The position numbers and the translations under genes are program-made. 64,000 bases of DNA from an uncultured Granulosicoccaceae bacterium (lineage in GTDB: Bacteria > Pseudomonadota > Gammaproteobacteria > Granulosicoccales > Granulosicoccaceae): contig CALLMF010000010.1 in NCBI GenBank assembly GCA_938006335.1, forward strand, positions 60,733 to 124,732. Direction: 5' to 3'. This document shows, piece by piece, positions 26,242-37,946 of this stretch. Position 1 is the first letter of the stretch. Each line of letters opens with the position of its first letter. The notes below the pieces were generated by a model. That model saw only the letters and a list, made by a program, of their open reading frames with translations. It ran no database searches and was not told the DNA's origin.

Positions 26242-28152
26242 CTAGCTGGCGGCTACGCCGCTGGGGCGAGGCGTGGTGTCGGGCAGTGCGTCCACGATGA
26301 CACCGACGCGTCGAAGCACGCTCGCTTCATCCAGCTCCGCAGCTTCAAGCAGCTCTTCACGACTACCGTGCTCGATGTACGCATCAGGTAGCCCGATCAG
26401 GTGAACGGGTGTCAGGCTCTGGACTGATGACAGGTGCTCGAGCACACCGGCTCCAGCCCCTCCGGGTATCGCGTTTTCCTCCAATGTCACGATGACATCG
26501 TGATCGCGCGCGATCTCCTCGATCAGGATCGTGTCCAGGGGTTTTACGAAGCGCATGTTCACCACCGTGCAGTCCAGCTTCTCGCCGACGGCCGCTGCGG
26601 GTGTCACGAGGGTGCCAAAAGCGAGCAGGGCCACGCGGTTACCGCGTCGACGTACTTCTGCCTTGCCCAGCGGCAGCGCAGTGAGCTTCTCCTGGACTTC
26701 CACGCCAGGCCCGTGGCCACGCGGATAGCGCACTGAGGCGGGCGTGCCGAGCTGCAGCGCGGTGTGCAGCATCTGGCGGCACTCGTTCTCGTCTGCCGGC
26801 GCCATGATCGTCATGTTCGGGATCGGGCGCATGAAGGAGAAGTCAAAGCTGCCGGCATGCGTCGGACCATCAGGGCCGACCAGTCCTGCCCGGTCGACGG
26901 CGAACACCACCGGGAGGTTCTGCAGGGCCACGTCGTGCACCAGTTGGTCGTAAGCGCGCTGGAGGAAGGTCGAGTAGATCGCCACCACCGGTTTGAGTCC
27001 GCCGCAGGCGAGTCCGGCAGCGAGTGTCACCGCGTGTTGCTCGGCGATGCCAACGTCCACATAGCGATCCGGGAAGCGTTCCTGATATTCCACCATGCCG
27101 GAGCCTTCGCGCATGGCGGGCGTGATACCGACCACTCGTTCATCCGCCTCTGCTGCATCGATCAGCCAGTCGCCGAACACGCGCGTGTACGTCGGTTGGT
27201 TCGAGCCACCACCGGTTTTCAGTGGTTTGCCGGTTTCCGGGTTGAACGGCGACACCGCGTGAAGCGCAAGAGGATCTTCCTCGGCAAACTTGTACCCGTG
27301 GCCCTTGCGGGTGACCGCGTGCAAAAAGATCGGGCCGTCCATGTCGCGCAGGTTGTTGAGCACACCGACCAGGCCGCGCACATCGTGTCCGTCGACCGGA
27401 CCGAAGTAGGTGAATCCGAGTTCCTCGAACAGGGTGCTGGGGACGACCATGCCTTTCACATGTTCTTCGGTGCGGCGCGCGAGTTCGAAGACAGTGGGGA
27501 CGCGGCGCAGTACCCGCTTGCCACTTTCACGGGCGCCGGCAATCACCTTGCCGGAGAGCATGCGGGCGAGGTACTTGTTCATGCCGCCGACGTTCGGCGA
27601 AATGGACATGTCGTTGTCGTTGAGTATCACCAGCATGTTGGCGCGTTCGTCGCCCGCGTGGTTGAGGGCCTCGTAGGCGAGTCCTGCGGTCAAGGCACCA
27701 TCGCCAATCACGGCTGCGATGCGCGGGCCGTTGTCGCTATCGTTTTCGCGCGACGCGAGCGCCATGCCAAGCGCTGCGCTGATCGACGTGCTCGAGTGCC
27801 CGACGCCAAAGGTGTCGTATTCGCTCTCCGCACGGTTCGGGAAGCCGGCAAGCCCACCGCGTTTGCGGATACTGGGCATGCGGCCACGGCGGCCGGTGAG
27901 GATCTTGTGACCGTAGGTCTGGTGGCCCACGTCCCACACGAGCTGGTCGTAGGGGGTGTCGAACACGTAGTGGAGGGCGACGGTGAGCTCTATTGTCCCA
28001 AGACTGGCACCCAGATGCCCGCCCGTGTTGGCCACGGAATGGACGACGGCCAGACGCAACTCGTCGGCGAGTTGCGGCAGGTCTTTCTCGTCCAGACGCT
28101 TCAGATCCGAAGGCGTCTCGATCGTGTCCAGCAGAGGCGTTTGGACGTCCAT
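26242..28152 (-). CDS. dxs: 1-deoxy-D-xylulose-5-phosphate synthase
   Basis: 636 residues. Thiamine-diphosphate enzyme joining pyruvate and glyceraldehyde 3-phosphate, the first step of the non-mevalonate isoprenoid pathway. Signatures: [22 protein letters not shown], the TPP motif [18 protein letters not shown]...NDNDMSIS, and the transketolase-like [17 protein letters not shown] plus [15 protein letters not shown]. Length matches the family. The order on this strand is xseB-ispA-dxs, a conserved operon. A 117-bp gap separates it from ispA. The C-terminal end is slightly extended with a Pro/Ser-rich tail. Confidence 0.97.
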   Translation of the reverse strand: MDVQTPLLDTIETPSDLKRLDEKDLPQLADELRLAVVHSVANTGGHLGASLGTIELTVALHYVFDTPYDQLVWDVGHQTYGHKILTGRRGRMPSIRKRGGLAGFPNRAESEYDTFGVGHSSTSISAALGMALASRENDSDNGPRIAAVIGDGALTAGLAYEALNHAGDERANMLVILNDNDMSISPNVGGMNKYLARMLSGKVIAGARESGKRVLRRVPTVFELARRTEEHVKGMVVPSTLFEELGFTYFGPVDGHDVRGLVGVLNNLRDMDGPIFLHAVTRKGHGYKFAEEDPLALHAVSPFNPETGKPLKTGGGSNQPTYTRVFGDWLIDAAEADERVVGITPAMREGSGMVEYQERFPDRYVDVGIAEQHAVTLAAGLACGGLKPVVAIYSTFLQRAYDQLVHDVALQNLPVVFAVDRAGLVGPDGPTHAGSFDFSFMRPIPNMTIMAPADENECRQMLHTALQLGTPASVRYPRGHGPGVEVQEKLTALPLGKAEVRRRGNRVALLAFGTLVTPAAAVGEKLDCTVVNMRFVKPLDTILIEEIARDHDVIVTLEENAIPGGAGAGVLEHLSSVQSLTPVHLIGLPDAYIEHGSREELLEAAELDEASVLRRVGVIVDALPDTTPRPSGVAAS

Positions 28153-28269
28153 TGTTCGAGCGTTTTTAGCGATCCGCGATTATGGGCGGGAGCGGGCCTC
28201 CGTGACAAGTCGCGCACCGTTCTGGTGCGGTAAATTTCCGTGTCGCGAGGCCGTTCTGCGGGGCAGCGG

Positions 28270-29157
28270 TCAGTGGCTGCGCTCAACGACCCAGGCCGAC
28301 AGTCCGCGCAGAAAATCGAATGGCTCTCCCAGCCCCTCGAGTTGCGCCAGCGCCTGATCGTGCATGTCGGTGGCATGCGTGCGCGCACCGTCAAGGCCCA
28401 GCAAGGCGGGGTAGGTGGGCTTGTTTCGCGCGATGTCGGCGCCTTGCGTCTTGCCGAGAGTCTCGGTGTCCGACACGACATCGAGGATGTCATCGACGAT
28501 CTGGAAGCTCAGGCCCACCGCGGCAGCATAGCCATCGAGGCGCTCGATAAGCGCGTCGTCGGCGCCTGCCGCCACAGCTCCCATGACCACGCTGGCGCGA
28601 ATGAGGGCTCCGGTCTTGTGCCGGTGCATGTTCTCGAGCTCCTCGACGCTCAAGGATCTGCCCACGGCCTCGAGATCAATTGCCTGGCCTGCCGCCATTC
28701 CACCCGCTCCGCTGGCCTCTCCCAACACAGCAATCATGCGCACGCGCGCATCGTTGCTCAGTGCCGGGGCCTGGTGTGAGGCGAGTACCGTGAACGCCAG
28801 CGCCTGCAAGGCGTCGCCCGCAAGTATCGCGGTGGCTTCGTCAAAGCGGATGTGGCAGGTCGGGTTGCCGCGGCGCAGCTCGTCATCATCCATGGCGGGC
28901 AGGTCGTCATGGACGAGCGAGTAGGCGTGGACCATCTCGACCGCAACCGCGGGCACATCCAGCGTCGAGGCGTCTGCACCCAGGGCGGATCCAGTGCCGT
29001 AGGTCAGCACCGGGCGCACCCGCTTGCCGCCGATCAGCGCCGAGTAGCGCATGGCCGCCTGAAGGCTGGTGTGGTTGAGATCTTCCGGAGGCAGGAACTC
29101 GAGCAGTGCGGTATCCGCTCGCTCACGCCAGAACTCCAGCTGACGTTCGATATTCAT
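28270..29157 (-). CDS. ispA: Farnesyl diphosphate synthase (polyprenyl synthetase)
   Basis: 295 residues. Condenses isopentenyl with dimethylallyl/geranyl diphosphate to farnesyl diphosphate. The first aspartate-rich motif is DDLPAMDDDELRRG and the second FQIVDDILD, with the IGGKRVRPVL segment before them. Length is typical for bacterial IspA. The start overlaps the xseB stop by 4 bases (ATGA), so translation is coupled, and dxs follows downstream. These features identify a xseB-ispA-dxs operon that supplies isoprenoid precursors. Confidence 0.96.
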   Translation of the reverse strand: MNIERQLEFWRERADTALLEFLPPEDLNHTSLQAAMRYSALIGGKRVRPVLTYGTGSALGADASTLDVPAVAVEMVHAYSLVHDDLPAMDDDELRRGNPTCHIRFDEATAILAGDALQALAFTVLASHQAPALSNDARVRMIAVLGEASGAGGMAAGQAIDLEAVGRSLSVEELENMHRHKTGALIRASVVMGAVAAGADDALIERLDGYAAAVGLSFQIVDDILDVVSDTETLGKTQGADIARNKPTYPALLGLDGARTHATDMHDQALAQLEGLGEPFDFLRGLSAWVVERSH

Positions 29158-29408
29158 GCCTCGGGCTCGAAGTCCACCAGCTCCTCGGATTCTGCATCTC
29201 CGTTATCGACCAGTTGACGCACCTTCTGCTCGGCTTCGGACAGGCTCTGCTGGCAAAAACGTGACAAGGCCACTCCCCGCTCGAACTGGGCGAGCGACTC
29301 TTCCAGCGGCTGCTCGCCAGTCTCCAGCTTCTGCACCAGCTCCTCGAGCTCCGCGAGTGCATCCTCGAAGCGGGTGGATTTGGGGATTTTCTTGGGTTTG
29401 CTACTCAT
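29154..29408 (-). CDS. xseB: Exodeoxyribonuclease VII small subunit
   Basis: 84 residues. XseB associates with XseA to form exonuclease VII, which degrades single-stranded DNA. The conserved helical core is FEDALAELEELVQKLETGEQPLEESLAQFERGVAL followed by C-Q-Q-SLSEAEQKVRQL. Start 29408 (MSSKPKK) is preferred over an upstream ATG. Its stop overlaps the ispA start. The large subunit xseA is not in the window, as is usual. Confidence 0.95.
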   Translation of the reverse strand: MSSKPKKIPKSTRFEDALAELEELVQKLETGEQPLEESLAQFERGVALSRFCQQSLSEAEQKVRQLVDNGDAESEELVDFEPEA

Positions 29409-29501
29409 CGTCTGCCCGGTGGTTTGCCGGGCCGAGTCTATCAAGGGCAGCTCAGGCGGGCTTGCGCCAGTCGTTTAACCCTGAGGAGGCGTATCGCGTA
29501 G

Positions 29502-30872
29502 TCACTCCATGTCCGCGACTGCATCTATCGCCTCCTGCAGTCGGTTGGCTGCATGAACTTCAAGACCCTTGATCGATTTTTTCGGCTTGTTGCCGCCGGG
29601 CACGATGGCGCGACGAAAACCGAGCTTCACGGCTTCCTTCAAGCGTTCGTCTCCGTTGGATACCGGGCGAACTTCTCCGGCAAGACCGATCTCGCCGAAC
29701 ACGACCAGATCCGACGGCAGTGGCCGGTTGCGAAACGACGACAACGCAGCGAGTAGCACCGGCAGGTCCGCCGCAGTCTCGGATACGCGCACGCCGCCAA
29801 CGACGTTCACATACACGTCCTGGTCGAACATCGCGATGCCGCTATGGCGATGCATCACGGCAAGCATCATCGCCAACCGATTCTGTTCGAGGCCGAGTGT
29901 GACTCGGCGCGGGTTGCCGTGGGCCGTGTCCACCAGGGCCTGAGCTTCGACCAGAATGGGTCGCGTGCCTTCGCGTACCACCATGATGACGCTCCCGCTG
30001 ACAGGCTCCGGATGACGCGACAGGAAGATCGCGGACGGATTGGTCACGGGTTTCAGGCCCTTGTCGTCCATCGCGAACACGCCGAGCTCGTTGACAGCAC
30101 CGAATCGGTTCTTTACGGCGCGGATCACGCGAAAGCGGCTCCCCGGGTCACCTTCGAAGTAGAGCACCGTGTCGACCATATGCTCGAGCACACGCGGACC
30201 GGCGAGAGCGCCTTCCTTGGTGACGTGTCCGACCAGAAAGATCGAGCGCCCTGTCTCCTTGGCATGTCGCACCAGTCGCGCGGCGCTCTCGCGTACCTGA
30301 GCCACCGCGCCTGGTGCTGAATTCAGCAACTCGGTGTACACCGTCTGGATCGAGTCGATCACCATCACGTCGGGCTTTTCTCGCGCGGCGTGTTCGAGGA
30401 TGGCCTCTACGCGCGTTTCGGCCAGCAGGCGCAAGCCGGCTTCGGGCAAGCCAAGCCTGCGCGCGCGCAAGGTGACTTGTTGCAGTGACTCCTCTCCGGT
30501 GACGTAGAGCACGCGACGCGCGGTCGACAGGTTGGCAAGACATTGCACCAGCAGCGTGGACTTGCCGATGCCGGGATCGCCACCCAGCAGGGTGACGGAG
30601 CCTGCAACCAGTCCGCCTCCGAGCACGCGATCGAGCTCGGTGAGGCCCGTACTTGTACGCGCCTCGGCCACAAGCTCGACCTCGCTTGCGCTGGTGATCT
30701 CGCTACGCGAGCCTGCGTAACCCGCCAGTCGCGGTGCGGGTGCCGCTGCGGCAACAGGCGCCGCGGTTTCCTCCAGCGTGTTCCACTCACCGCAGTCGGC
30801 GCACTGACCGGACCACTTGGTGTGGTGGGCGCCGCAGGCAGTGCAGCTGTAGTGTGTACGGGCTCTGGCCAT
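29502..30872 (-). CDS. radA: DNA repair protein RadA (Sms)
   Basis: 456 residues. RadA is a RecA-like branch-migration helicase that helps process recombination intermediates. It has an N-terminal zinc finger (CTACGAHHTKWSGQCADCGEWN), a RecA core with Walker A GGDPGIGKST, the KNRFG motif (VKNRFGAVNELGVFAM) and a C-terminal Lon-like domain (GNPRRVTLGLEQNRLAM; LPSDLVVFGEIGLAGEVRPV). Length and motif order are standard. It precedes xseB-ispA-dxs on the same strand, with 93 bases between, and is divergent from the copper-type ATPase gene. Confidence 0.97.
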   Translation of the reverse strand: MARARTHYSCTACGAHHTKWSGQCADCGEWNTLEETAAPVAAAAPAPRLAGYAGSRSEITSASEVELVAEARTSTGLTELDRVLGGGLVAGSVTLLGGDPGIGKSTLLVQCLANLSTARRVLYVTGEESLQQVTLRARRLGLPEAGLRLLAETRVEAILEHAAREKPDVMVIDSIQTVYTELLNSAPGAVAQVRESAARLVRHAKETGRSIFLVGHVTKEGALAGPRVLEHMVDTVLYFEGDPGSRFRVIRAVKNRFGAVNELGVFAMDDKGLKPVTNPSAIFLSRHPEPVSGSVIMVVREGTRPILVEAQALVDTAHGNPRRVTLGLEQNRLAMMLAVMHRHSGIAMFDQDVYVNVVGGVRVSETAADLPVLLAALSSFRNRPLPSDLVVFGEIGLAGEVRPVSNGDERLKEAVKLGFRRAIVPGGNKPKKSIKGLEVHAANRLQEAIDAVADME

Positions 30873-31023
30873 GGGGCGTTTTTGCGGCCTTCCTGTTGGA
30901 CGTGAATGAGCGTATCAGCATGACATGCGGCTGCCTTTTCGGGTGTGCTGCTGCTTGGCAGTCGGGATTGAATCTACTGGTTGGGATTACAGCTTCCGAT
31001 TCTGTTCGGAGTAGTATCGACAC

Positions 31024-33369
31024 ATGAGTGAAACCTCGGCCATAGATCCTGTGTGCGGCATGTCGGTGCCTCTGGGCAGCGACAAACCGACCGCCGCCTG
31101 GCGAGCACAGAGCTACCACTTTTGCTGCGACGGCTGCTGCACGCGTTTCGAGGCAGATCCCTGGTTCTATGTCTCTGGCAACCGTCAGCGTCAGCGCGAG
31201 GCAGAAGCGCTCAGGGCCGCGGCCGATTCCAGCGAAGGTGCCAACACCTACACCTGCCCAATGGATCCGGAGGTCGTTCAGGAAGGGCCTGGCACGTGTC
31301 CGGTATGCGGGATGGCGCTGGAGCCCATGTCGGGTATATCCGACGGACCCAATGAGGAGTTGATCGATTTCACTCGACGCCTGTGGGTGAGTGTTGCCGC
31401 GGCGGTGCCGTTGCTGGTGTTGACGATGGGGCCGATGCTCGGTTTGCCGATCAGGGACTGGCTGGGTGAACGCGTCTCTGGCTGGCTTGAGCTTGCACTC
31501 GCCGCACCGGTGGTGCTGTGGGCTGCACGACCGGTCTTTTCACGGGGTTGGGCATCGTTGACGACGCGCAATCTGAACATGTGGACGTTGATCATGCTGG
31601 GTGTCGGAGCGGCCTTCGCCTTTAGTGTCGTTGCCTTGATCGTGCCTGGTGTATTGCCCGACTCATTCCGCATGAACGGACATGCACCCTACGGACATGC
31701 ACCCTTGTACTTCGAAGCGGCTGTGGTGATCGTTGCGCTGGTGTTCGTCGGCCAGGTGCTCGAGCTTCGCGCGCGAGACCGTACCGGAGATGCGATTCGT
31801 GCGCTGATGGATCTCTCGCCACGACTGGCGCGTCGTGTGCTGCCGGACGGAGAGGAATACGATGCGCCTTTGGACAACGTGATCGTCGACGATCAGTTGC
31901 GTGTGCGGCCTGGCGAAGCCGTGCCGGTCGACGGCATTGTCATCGAGGGGCAGTCTGCTGTCGATGAAAGTCTGCTGACGGGTGAACCGATACCTGTCGA
32001 GAAGTCGGTAGGCGATGCCGTCACTGGTGGCACATTGAACGCACAGGGCAGTTTCATCATGCGGGCCGGGCGCGTTGGTGACGAAACCGTTCTCGCGCAG
32101 ATCGTCAGCATGGTCGCTGGTGCGCAACGCACTCGTGCACCCATCCAGGGTCTGGCTGATCGGGTCGCCTCGGTGTTTGTGCCTGCGGTCTGCAGCGTCG
32201 CGGTTGTTGCCCTTGTTGTCTGGATGCTCTTTGGTCCGGAGCCACGCTTGTCTTATGCGGTAGTGGCTGCGGTGTCGGTATTGATCATTGCGTGTCCTTG
32301 CGCACTCGGGCTTGCGACACCGATGTCGATCATGACGGCGACGGGTCGAGGTGCGCAAGCGGGTGTGCTGATCAAGGATGCCGCAGCACTGGAGCGCATG
32401 GCCGAGGTCGATACCCTCATTGTCGACAAGACCGGCACCTTGACCGAAGGGCGGCCCTCATTGACTGATGTGCACCTGTGTTCGGACATGACTCGAGCCG
32501 CGATGCTCGGACTTGCCGCGTCACTTGAAGCGCAATCCGAACACCCCCTGGCGGCTGCCATCGTTGCTGGCGCAAACGAGGAGGGTGTCGCGCTGCAAGC
32601 GGTAAGTGATTTCGTGTCGACCACCGGTCAGGGTGTTGTGGGTCACGTCAAAGGTCGTGCCGTGGTGCTCGGCAATCGCGCGATGATGCAAACGTGCGAC
32701 GTCGCCGTGGATACAGAGGTTTCCGTAGCAGCGACCGCCTTGCAGGAGCAGGGCAAGACCGTCATGTACGTGGCCGTCGACAAGGCCCTGGTGGGTCTTC
32801 TCGCGGTACAGGATCGCTTGAAGGAGCACAGTGCAGCGGCCATCCAGACCCTGCGAGACGACGGCATGCGCCTGGTCATGGCCACCGGCGACAATGCTGT
32901 CACCGCGGCTTCAGTTGCGGATGCCCTGGGTCTCGACGAGGTGCATGCCGAGCTGACGCCAGCAGGAAAGCAGGCGCTGATCAAGGAGCTTCAGGCACAC
33001 GGTCGTGTTGTTGCCATGGCAGGGGATGGCGTCAACGACTCCCCGGCACTGGCCTCGGCTGACGTCGGACTTGCCATGGGGGGTGGTGCGGATGTCGCCA
33101 TGGAGAGCGCAGGTATCACGCTCCTCGGTGGTGACCTGTCGGGCATACACCGCGCGCGTGTGCTCGCGATGGCGACCCGACGCAATATTCGTCAGAATCT
33201 TGCGTTTGCCTTTGGCTACAACGCATTGGGTGTGCCCATCGCTGCCGGCGTGTTGTATCCCCTTGTCGGCTGGATGTTGTCGCCGATGCTTGCCGCGGCT
33301 GCGATGAGTCTGTCGTCGGTATCGGTGATAGGTAACGCCTTGCGGCTGCGGCGAGTGTCGCTGGACTAG
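31024..33369 (+). CDS. Heavy-metal (copper-type) P1B-ATPase with N-terminal YHS and HMBD domains
   Basis: 781 residues. N-terminus: YHS domain (DPVCGMSV ... [13 protein letters not shown]) and a heavy-metal-binding domain ([26 protein letters not shown]). Then eight TM helices, actuator TGE loop ([11 protein letters not shown]), the CPC translocation motif at residues 424-426 ([12 protein letters not shown]), phosphorylation site DKTGTLTEG (Asp468), HP motif (SEHPLA) and [14 protein letters not shown] with N-terminal YHS/HMBD is typical of copper exporters. There are no CueR/CopZ genes adjacent. The stop TAG at 33367-33369 is inside a CTAG that starts a 16-bp tandem repeat. Confidence 0.95.
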   Translation: MSETSAIDPVCGMSVPLGSDKPTAAWRAQSYHFCCDGCCTRFEADPWFYVSGNRQRQREAEALRAAADSSEGANTYTCPMDPEVVQEGPGTCPVCGMALEPMSGISDGPNEELIDFTRRLWVSVAAAVPLLVLTMGPMLGLPIRDWLGERVSGWLELALAAPVVLWAARPVFSRGWASLTTRNLNMWTLIMLGVGAAFAFSVVALIVPGVLPDSFRMNGHAPYGHAPLYFEAAVVIVALVFVGQVLELRARDRTGDAIRALMDLSPRLARRVLPDGEEYDAPLDNVIVDDQLRVRPGEAVPVDGIVIEGQSAVDESLLTGEPIPVEKSVGDAVTGGTLNAQGSFIMRAGRVGDETVLAQIVSMVAGAQRTRAPIQGLADRVASVFVPAVCSVAVVALVVWMLFGPEPRLSYAVVAAVSVLIIACPCALGLATPMSIMTATGRGAQAGVLIKDAAALERMAEVDTLIVDKTGTLTEGRPSLTDVHLCSDMTRAAMLGLAASLEAQSEHPLAAAIVAGANEEGVALQAVSDFVSTTGQGVVGHVKGRAVVLGNRAMMQTCDVAVDTEVSVAATALQEQGKTVMYVAVDKALVGLLAVQDRLKEHSAAAIQTLRDDGMRLVMATGDNAVTAASVADALGLDEVHAELTPAGKQALIKELQAHGRVVAMAGDGVNDSPALASADVGLAMGGGADVAMESAGITLLGGDLSGIHRARVLAMATRRNIRQNLAFAFGYNALGVPIAAGVLYPLVGWMLSPMLAAAAMSLSSVSVIGNALRLRRVSLD

Positions 33370-33396
33370 CAGGCCGCTGAACTAGCAGGCCGCTGA
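33365..33396 (+). repeat. 16-bp tandem direct repeat at the P-ATPase stop codon
   Basis: The unit ACTAGCAGGCCGCTGA occurs twice head to tail with no mismatch. The first copy contains the stop codon of the P-ATPase. The unit resembles short flanking sequences often seen at insertion-sequence ends in gammaproteobacteria, but no transposase adjoins. A simple slippage duplication is the alternative. Confidence 0.7.
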
Positions 33397-33472
33397 ACAA
33401 GGCAACGACACCCGGCGACTTCGAAGCGACGCGGGTCGCCTCTTGCCCCCCCCTGTTAGTTCGACCCTCGAA

Positions 33473-33680
33473 AAAATTGACTCGCTCGCAACACTTGTAA
33501 TGATGCGTTTCGTGCCGTGACGGCGACATTTCTTGCGTAAATGACGAGCATTTGCATCATTCGCATCGATTTGTTGCATTTCGCGCGCGCTACGTCTGAA
33601 TTTCCTCAATTTTTTAGGAACTAAAATTGACTCGTTCGCAATACTTGCTGCGATCGGTTTTGTTGCGATCGAGTCAAATT
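33473..33680. repeat. Intergenic repeat cluster: two direct and one inverted copy of a ~18-25 bp motif
   Basis: Copy A at 33473-33497 and copy B at 33623-33647 are the same 25-mer with two mismatches, exactly 150 bases apart; both contain TTGACTCG and TCGCAA. Copy C, 33663-33680, is an 18-bp inverted version of the start of B (16 of 18 identical), giving an inverted repeat with a 21-base loop. A further partial copy is seen near 33730. The interval 33370-33760 lies between two convergent genes, has visibly more A/T than its flanks, and holds no recognised gene. Remnant of a mobile element or protein-binding sites are both possible. Confidence 0.7.
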
Positions 33681-33760
33681 GTCGGAGGGGCTAAATATCC
33701 GCAGTCCATGGGCTTCCTATCTCGGCTGTGGACTCAAATTGCCTTCGCATGTGTGACTCA

Positions 33761-34666
33761 TCACTCCAGCATCGCGAGGCCTTCGATCTCGACATCAAGA
33801 TCCTCGCGGCACAGCACAACGGGCATGAATTCAACTGACAGCGTGCCGGTATCCATGCCTTGCATCAGTGCTGGCTCGAGCTGTCTGGGTGACGTTTGCC
33901 CGGTGTAGTACACGCGCATGTTCGTCATGTCTTGGATGCCTTGACCACCGCCCGCGACAATCAAGGCGTCCAGATTCGTCAGGGTCTCCTCGAGCTGCCG
34001 GATCGGATTGCCGACATGCGCCGAGTCTTCCCCGACGACGCTGGCCGTCCCGGATACCAAGAGGTGTTCCCGGTGGTCGTGCGGCGGCCCGGCGACGCGT
34101 GTCGCGCGGCTGAAGCACGGCGGCATCGGGCCGTAACGTTCCGAGTATCTGAACGCCGGTTGCTGTCGAGGATTTTCAATCGCCGTACCCACCTGGGTAT
34201 CTGCCAGGGCATGGATGACGACATCCGAGGACGCATGGCCGACGCCCGTTGCGGCAGGCATGGCGGCGGCGAAGGCGCTGGGTCCGCAGTCGCCCAGCCA
34301 GGTATCGAACGCCGCGTGGCGACCAGCGTTGAATACCATGTAGCGGTCGCGCTGATCGCTCGCCTCATCGAGGATGCGGGGCAGTCCGTTCCACAACCGT
34401 ATGGGGTGGTGATTGCCAAGCGCCTGGAACAATGCGAGATACGCATCCGCGGCCGCGCGCTCAAGCGCTGCATCGTCCAGCATCTCGGCCTCGATCACCC
34501 GAGCGACAATGTGTCGGTAACGCGCGTTGCTTCGGGTTGCGATCGACAACTCAGCGCCTCGACGCGCTGATGCGTCGGCGACCTTCGAATGCGACGGGCC
34601 GCCAGCGCCATCCATCCAGCGTTCTACCCACGCGGGCACACTCAGCTCCATGCCGGGAAAATCCAT
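33761..34666 (-). CDS. Chorismatase family protein (FkbO/Hyg5/XanB2-like)
   Basis: 301 residues. Sequence segments match the chorismatase family: RLWNGLPRI, RYMVFNAGRHAAF, MPAATGVGHASSDVV, IENPRQQPAFRYSERYGPMPPCFSRA, LLVSGTASVVGEDSAH and LEETLTNLDALI. Members convert chorismate to dihydroxycyclohexadiene carboxylate or 3-/4-hydroxybenzoate plus pyruvate; XanB2-type makes 3- and 4-hydroxybenzoate. The reaction type of this one is not settled by sequence. The gene is divergent from a Fur-family regulator, sharing a 141-bp intergenic region, and katG lies beyond. No pigment or siderophore cluster is near. Confidence 0.82.
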   Translation of the reverse strand: MDFPGMELSVPAWVERWMDGAGGPSHSKVADASARRGAELSIATRSNARYRHIVARVIEAEMLDDAALERAAADAYLALFQALGNHHPIRLWNGLPRILDEASDQRDRYMVFNAGRHAAFDTWLGDCGPSAFAAAMPAATGVGHASSDVVIHALADTQVGTAIENPRQQPAFRYSERYGPMPPCFSRATRVAGPPHDHREHLLVSGTASVVGEDSAHVGNPIRQLEETLTNLDALIVAGGGQGIQDMTNMRVYYTGQTSPRQLEPALMQGMDTGTLSVEFMPVVLCREDLDVEIEGLAMLE

Positions 34667-34708
34667 TTAGGTTTTGTCATCATCATAAATCTGGATTTGG
34701 TCCGGAAT

Positions 34709-34721
34709 TAGAGTTAATCTA
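34709..34721. promoter_or_regulatory. Imperfect palindrome in the chorismatase/Fur intergenic region
   Basis: TAGAGTTAATCTA, with 10 of 12 non-central positions symmetrical, sits in an AT-rich stretch between the divergent genes. Fur/PerR-family repressors bind A/T-rich palindromes in such positions, so autoregulation and control of the chorismatase gene are plausible. This is inferred from position and base composition, not from a known matching site. Confidence 0.35.
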
Positions 34722-34807
34722 TGCTTGTTGACACGCTAGGTGTGTCTGGCCGGGTAGCCCAAACGGGACGCGGCAAGCGCAGCGTTGTCAGTCAACCGGA
34801 TCGTGAA

Positions 34808-35224
34808 ATGTCTCTGGATATCGAACAGGCACTGAAATCAGCAGGTTTGCAGGTCACCGCGCAACGGCTGGCGGTCTACCGTGCAGTCGTGGCTGCGCCG
34901 CACGCGGTTACCGACGATATCTGCCAGACGGTCAAGTCAGAGCTCGGTGTGATTTCCCGGCAAGCGGTCTACGACGCGCTGAGCGTCATGACCGAGCACG
35001 GGATTATCCGACGCATTCAGCCTGCCGGGTCGTCCGCGCGTTACGAGAAGCGCGTGGACAACCACCATCACCTGGTGTGCCGGGAGTGTTCTGCGCTGAT
35101 CGATGTCAATTGCGCCATCGGCGAGGCTCCGTGTCTCGCCATTGACGACGATCACGGCTACCAGATAGACGAAGCAGAAGTGACATTCTGGGGAGTTTGC
35201 CCTTCTTGTCAGAAACGCTCGTGA
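34808..35224 (+). CDS. Fur-family transcriptional repressor (PerR/FurA-like)
   Basis: 138 residues. N-terminal winged helix (LKSAGLQVTAQRLAVYRAVVAAPHAVTDDICQTV ... ISRQAVYDALSVMTEHGIIRRI), then the metal-sensing domain with HHHLVCRECSALIDV and the second zinc pair VCPSCQKR, so both CXXC structural-zinc pairs are present. The gene lies directly upstream of katG on the same strand with 73 bases between, the arrangement in which FurA/PerR represses katG and is released by peroxide. Start ATG 34808 gives the usual N-terminal helix; an ATG 87 bases upstream is in frame but would add a non-homologous extension. Confidence 0.88.
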   Translation: MSLDIEQALKSAGLQVTAQRLAVYRAVVAAPHAVTDDICQTVKSELGVISRQAVYDALSVMTEHGIIRRIQPAGSSARYEKRVDNHHHLVCRECSALIDVNCAIGEAPCLAIDDDHGYQIDEAEVTFWGVCPSCQKRS

Positions 35225-35231
35225 CGGCTGA

Positions 35232-37466
<2,235 letters not shown>

Positions 37467-37477
37467 CACTGAGGGAT

Positions 37478-37506
37478 GTGGTGCCGTCAATGAGTGACGG
37501 CACCAC
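37478..37506 (+). terminator. Likely transcription terminator after katG
   Basis: GTGGTGCCGTCA-atgag-TGACGGCACCAC: a perfect 12-bp stem with a 5-base loop, starting 11 bases after the katG stop. There is no run of T directly after it (TATTGC follows), so it may act as a hairpin barrier or stabiliser rather than a classic intrinsic terminator. Confidence 0.6.
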
Positions 37507-37571
37507 TATTGCGAGCGCATGGCTTTAAGAGTGCTCCATTACGCTGGGGACACAGTTGCAAAGCGACCGAG

Positions 37572-37946
37572 CTAGGCGCACGCTTCGACCGGCCGCACCG
37601 GACACTCCCCCTTTCCGCACTTCCAACGCTCGGCAAGGTAGTCGCAGAACACATCGATCAGTATCGCCTGATTCTCCCTTGAGAGCTCTGCCTGCCAGAT
37701 CAGGCGGGCGGCGATGGTCTTGACGTTGACGCCCACCAGCTCTGCGATATCGCGCTGGCACATGTTGTATGTCAGCGCCCGTTTGACCGTGAAATTGATG
37801 CGCCGCTTCTTCTGCCGGTAGGTCGGTTTACCAGTGGCGAAGGAGAATTTCTTCCCGCAGAGCTTGCACTTGAGGCGCTGGATGTTCTTCGAATCTTGGT
37901 CAGCCTGATTCAGCAGACGTTCGACTCTCGCTGTTGGTTTGTGCAT
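37572..37946 (-). pseudogene. Transposase remnant: zinc-ribbon/HTH fused to C-terminal tail, catalytic core missing
   Basis: 124 codons. Visible parts are half of a zinc ribbon (KCKLCGKKFSFATG; an N-terminal CXXC pair expected before it is absent), a basic HTH region (INFTVKRALTYNMCQRDIAELVGVNVKTIAARLIWQAELSR), then directly AILIDVFCDYLAERWKCGKGECPVRP. The tail is nearly the same as the end of the fragment at the right window edge (63607-64000), where it is preceded by a DDE-type C-terminal region not found here. About 83 bases (37585-37667, minus strand) match 63916-63998 with a handful of mismatches. The 5' end overlaps the last ~47 bases of the CNNM gene, so the insertion may have changed that gene's C-terminus. 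Confidence 0.7.

Noticed and set aside
26764..28233. 489-codon open frame on the plus strand opposite dxs
   Set aside because: It lies wholly over dxs, contains no family motifs, and its composition (His/Arg/Val-rich) is that expected from antisense of a GC-rich gene.
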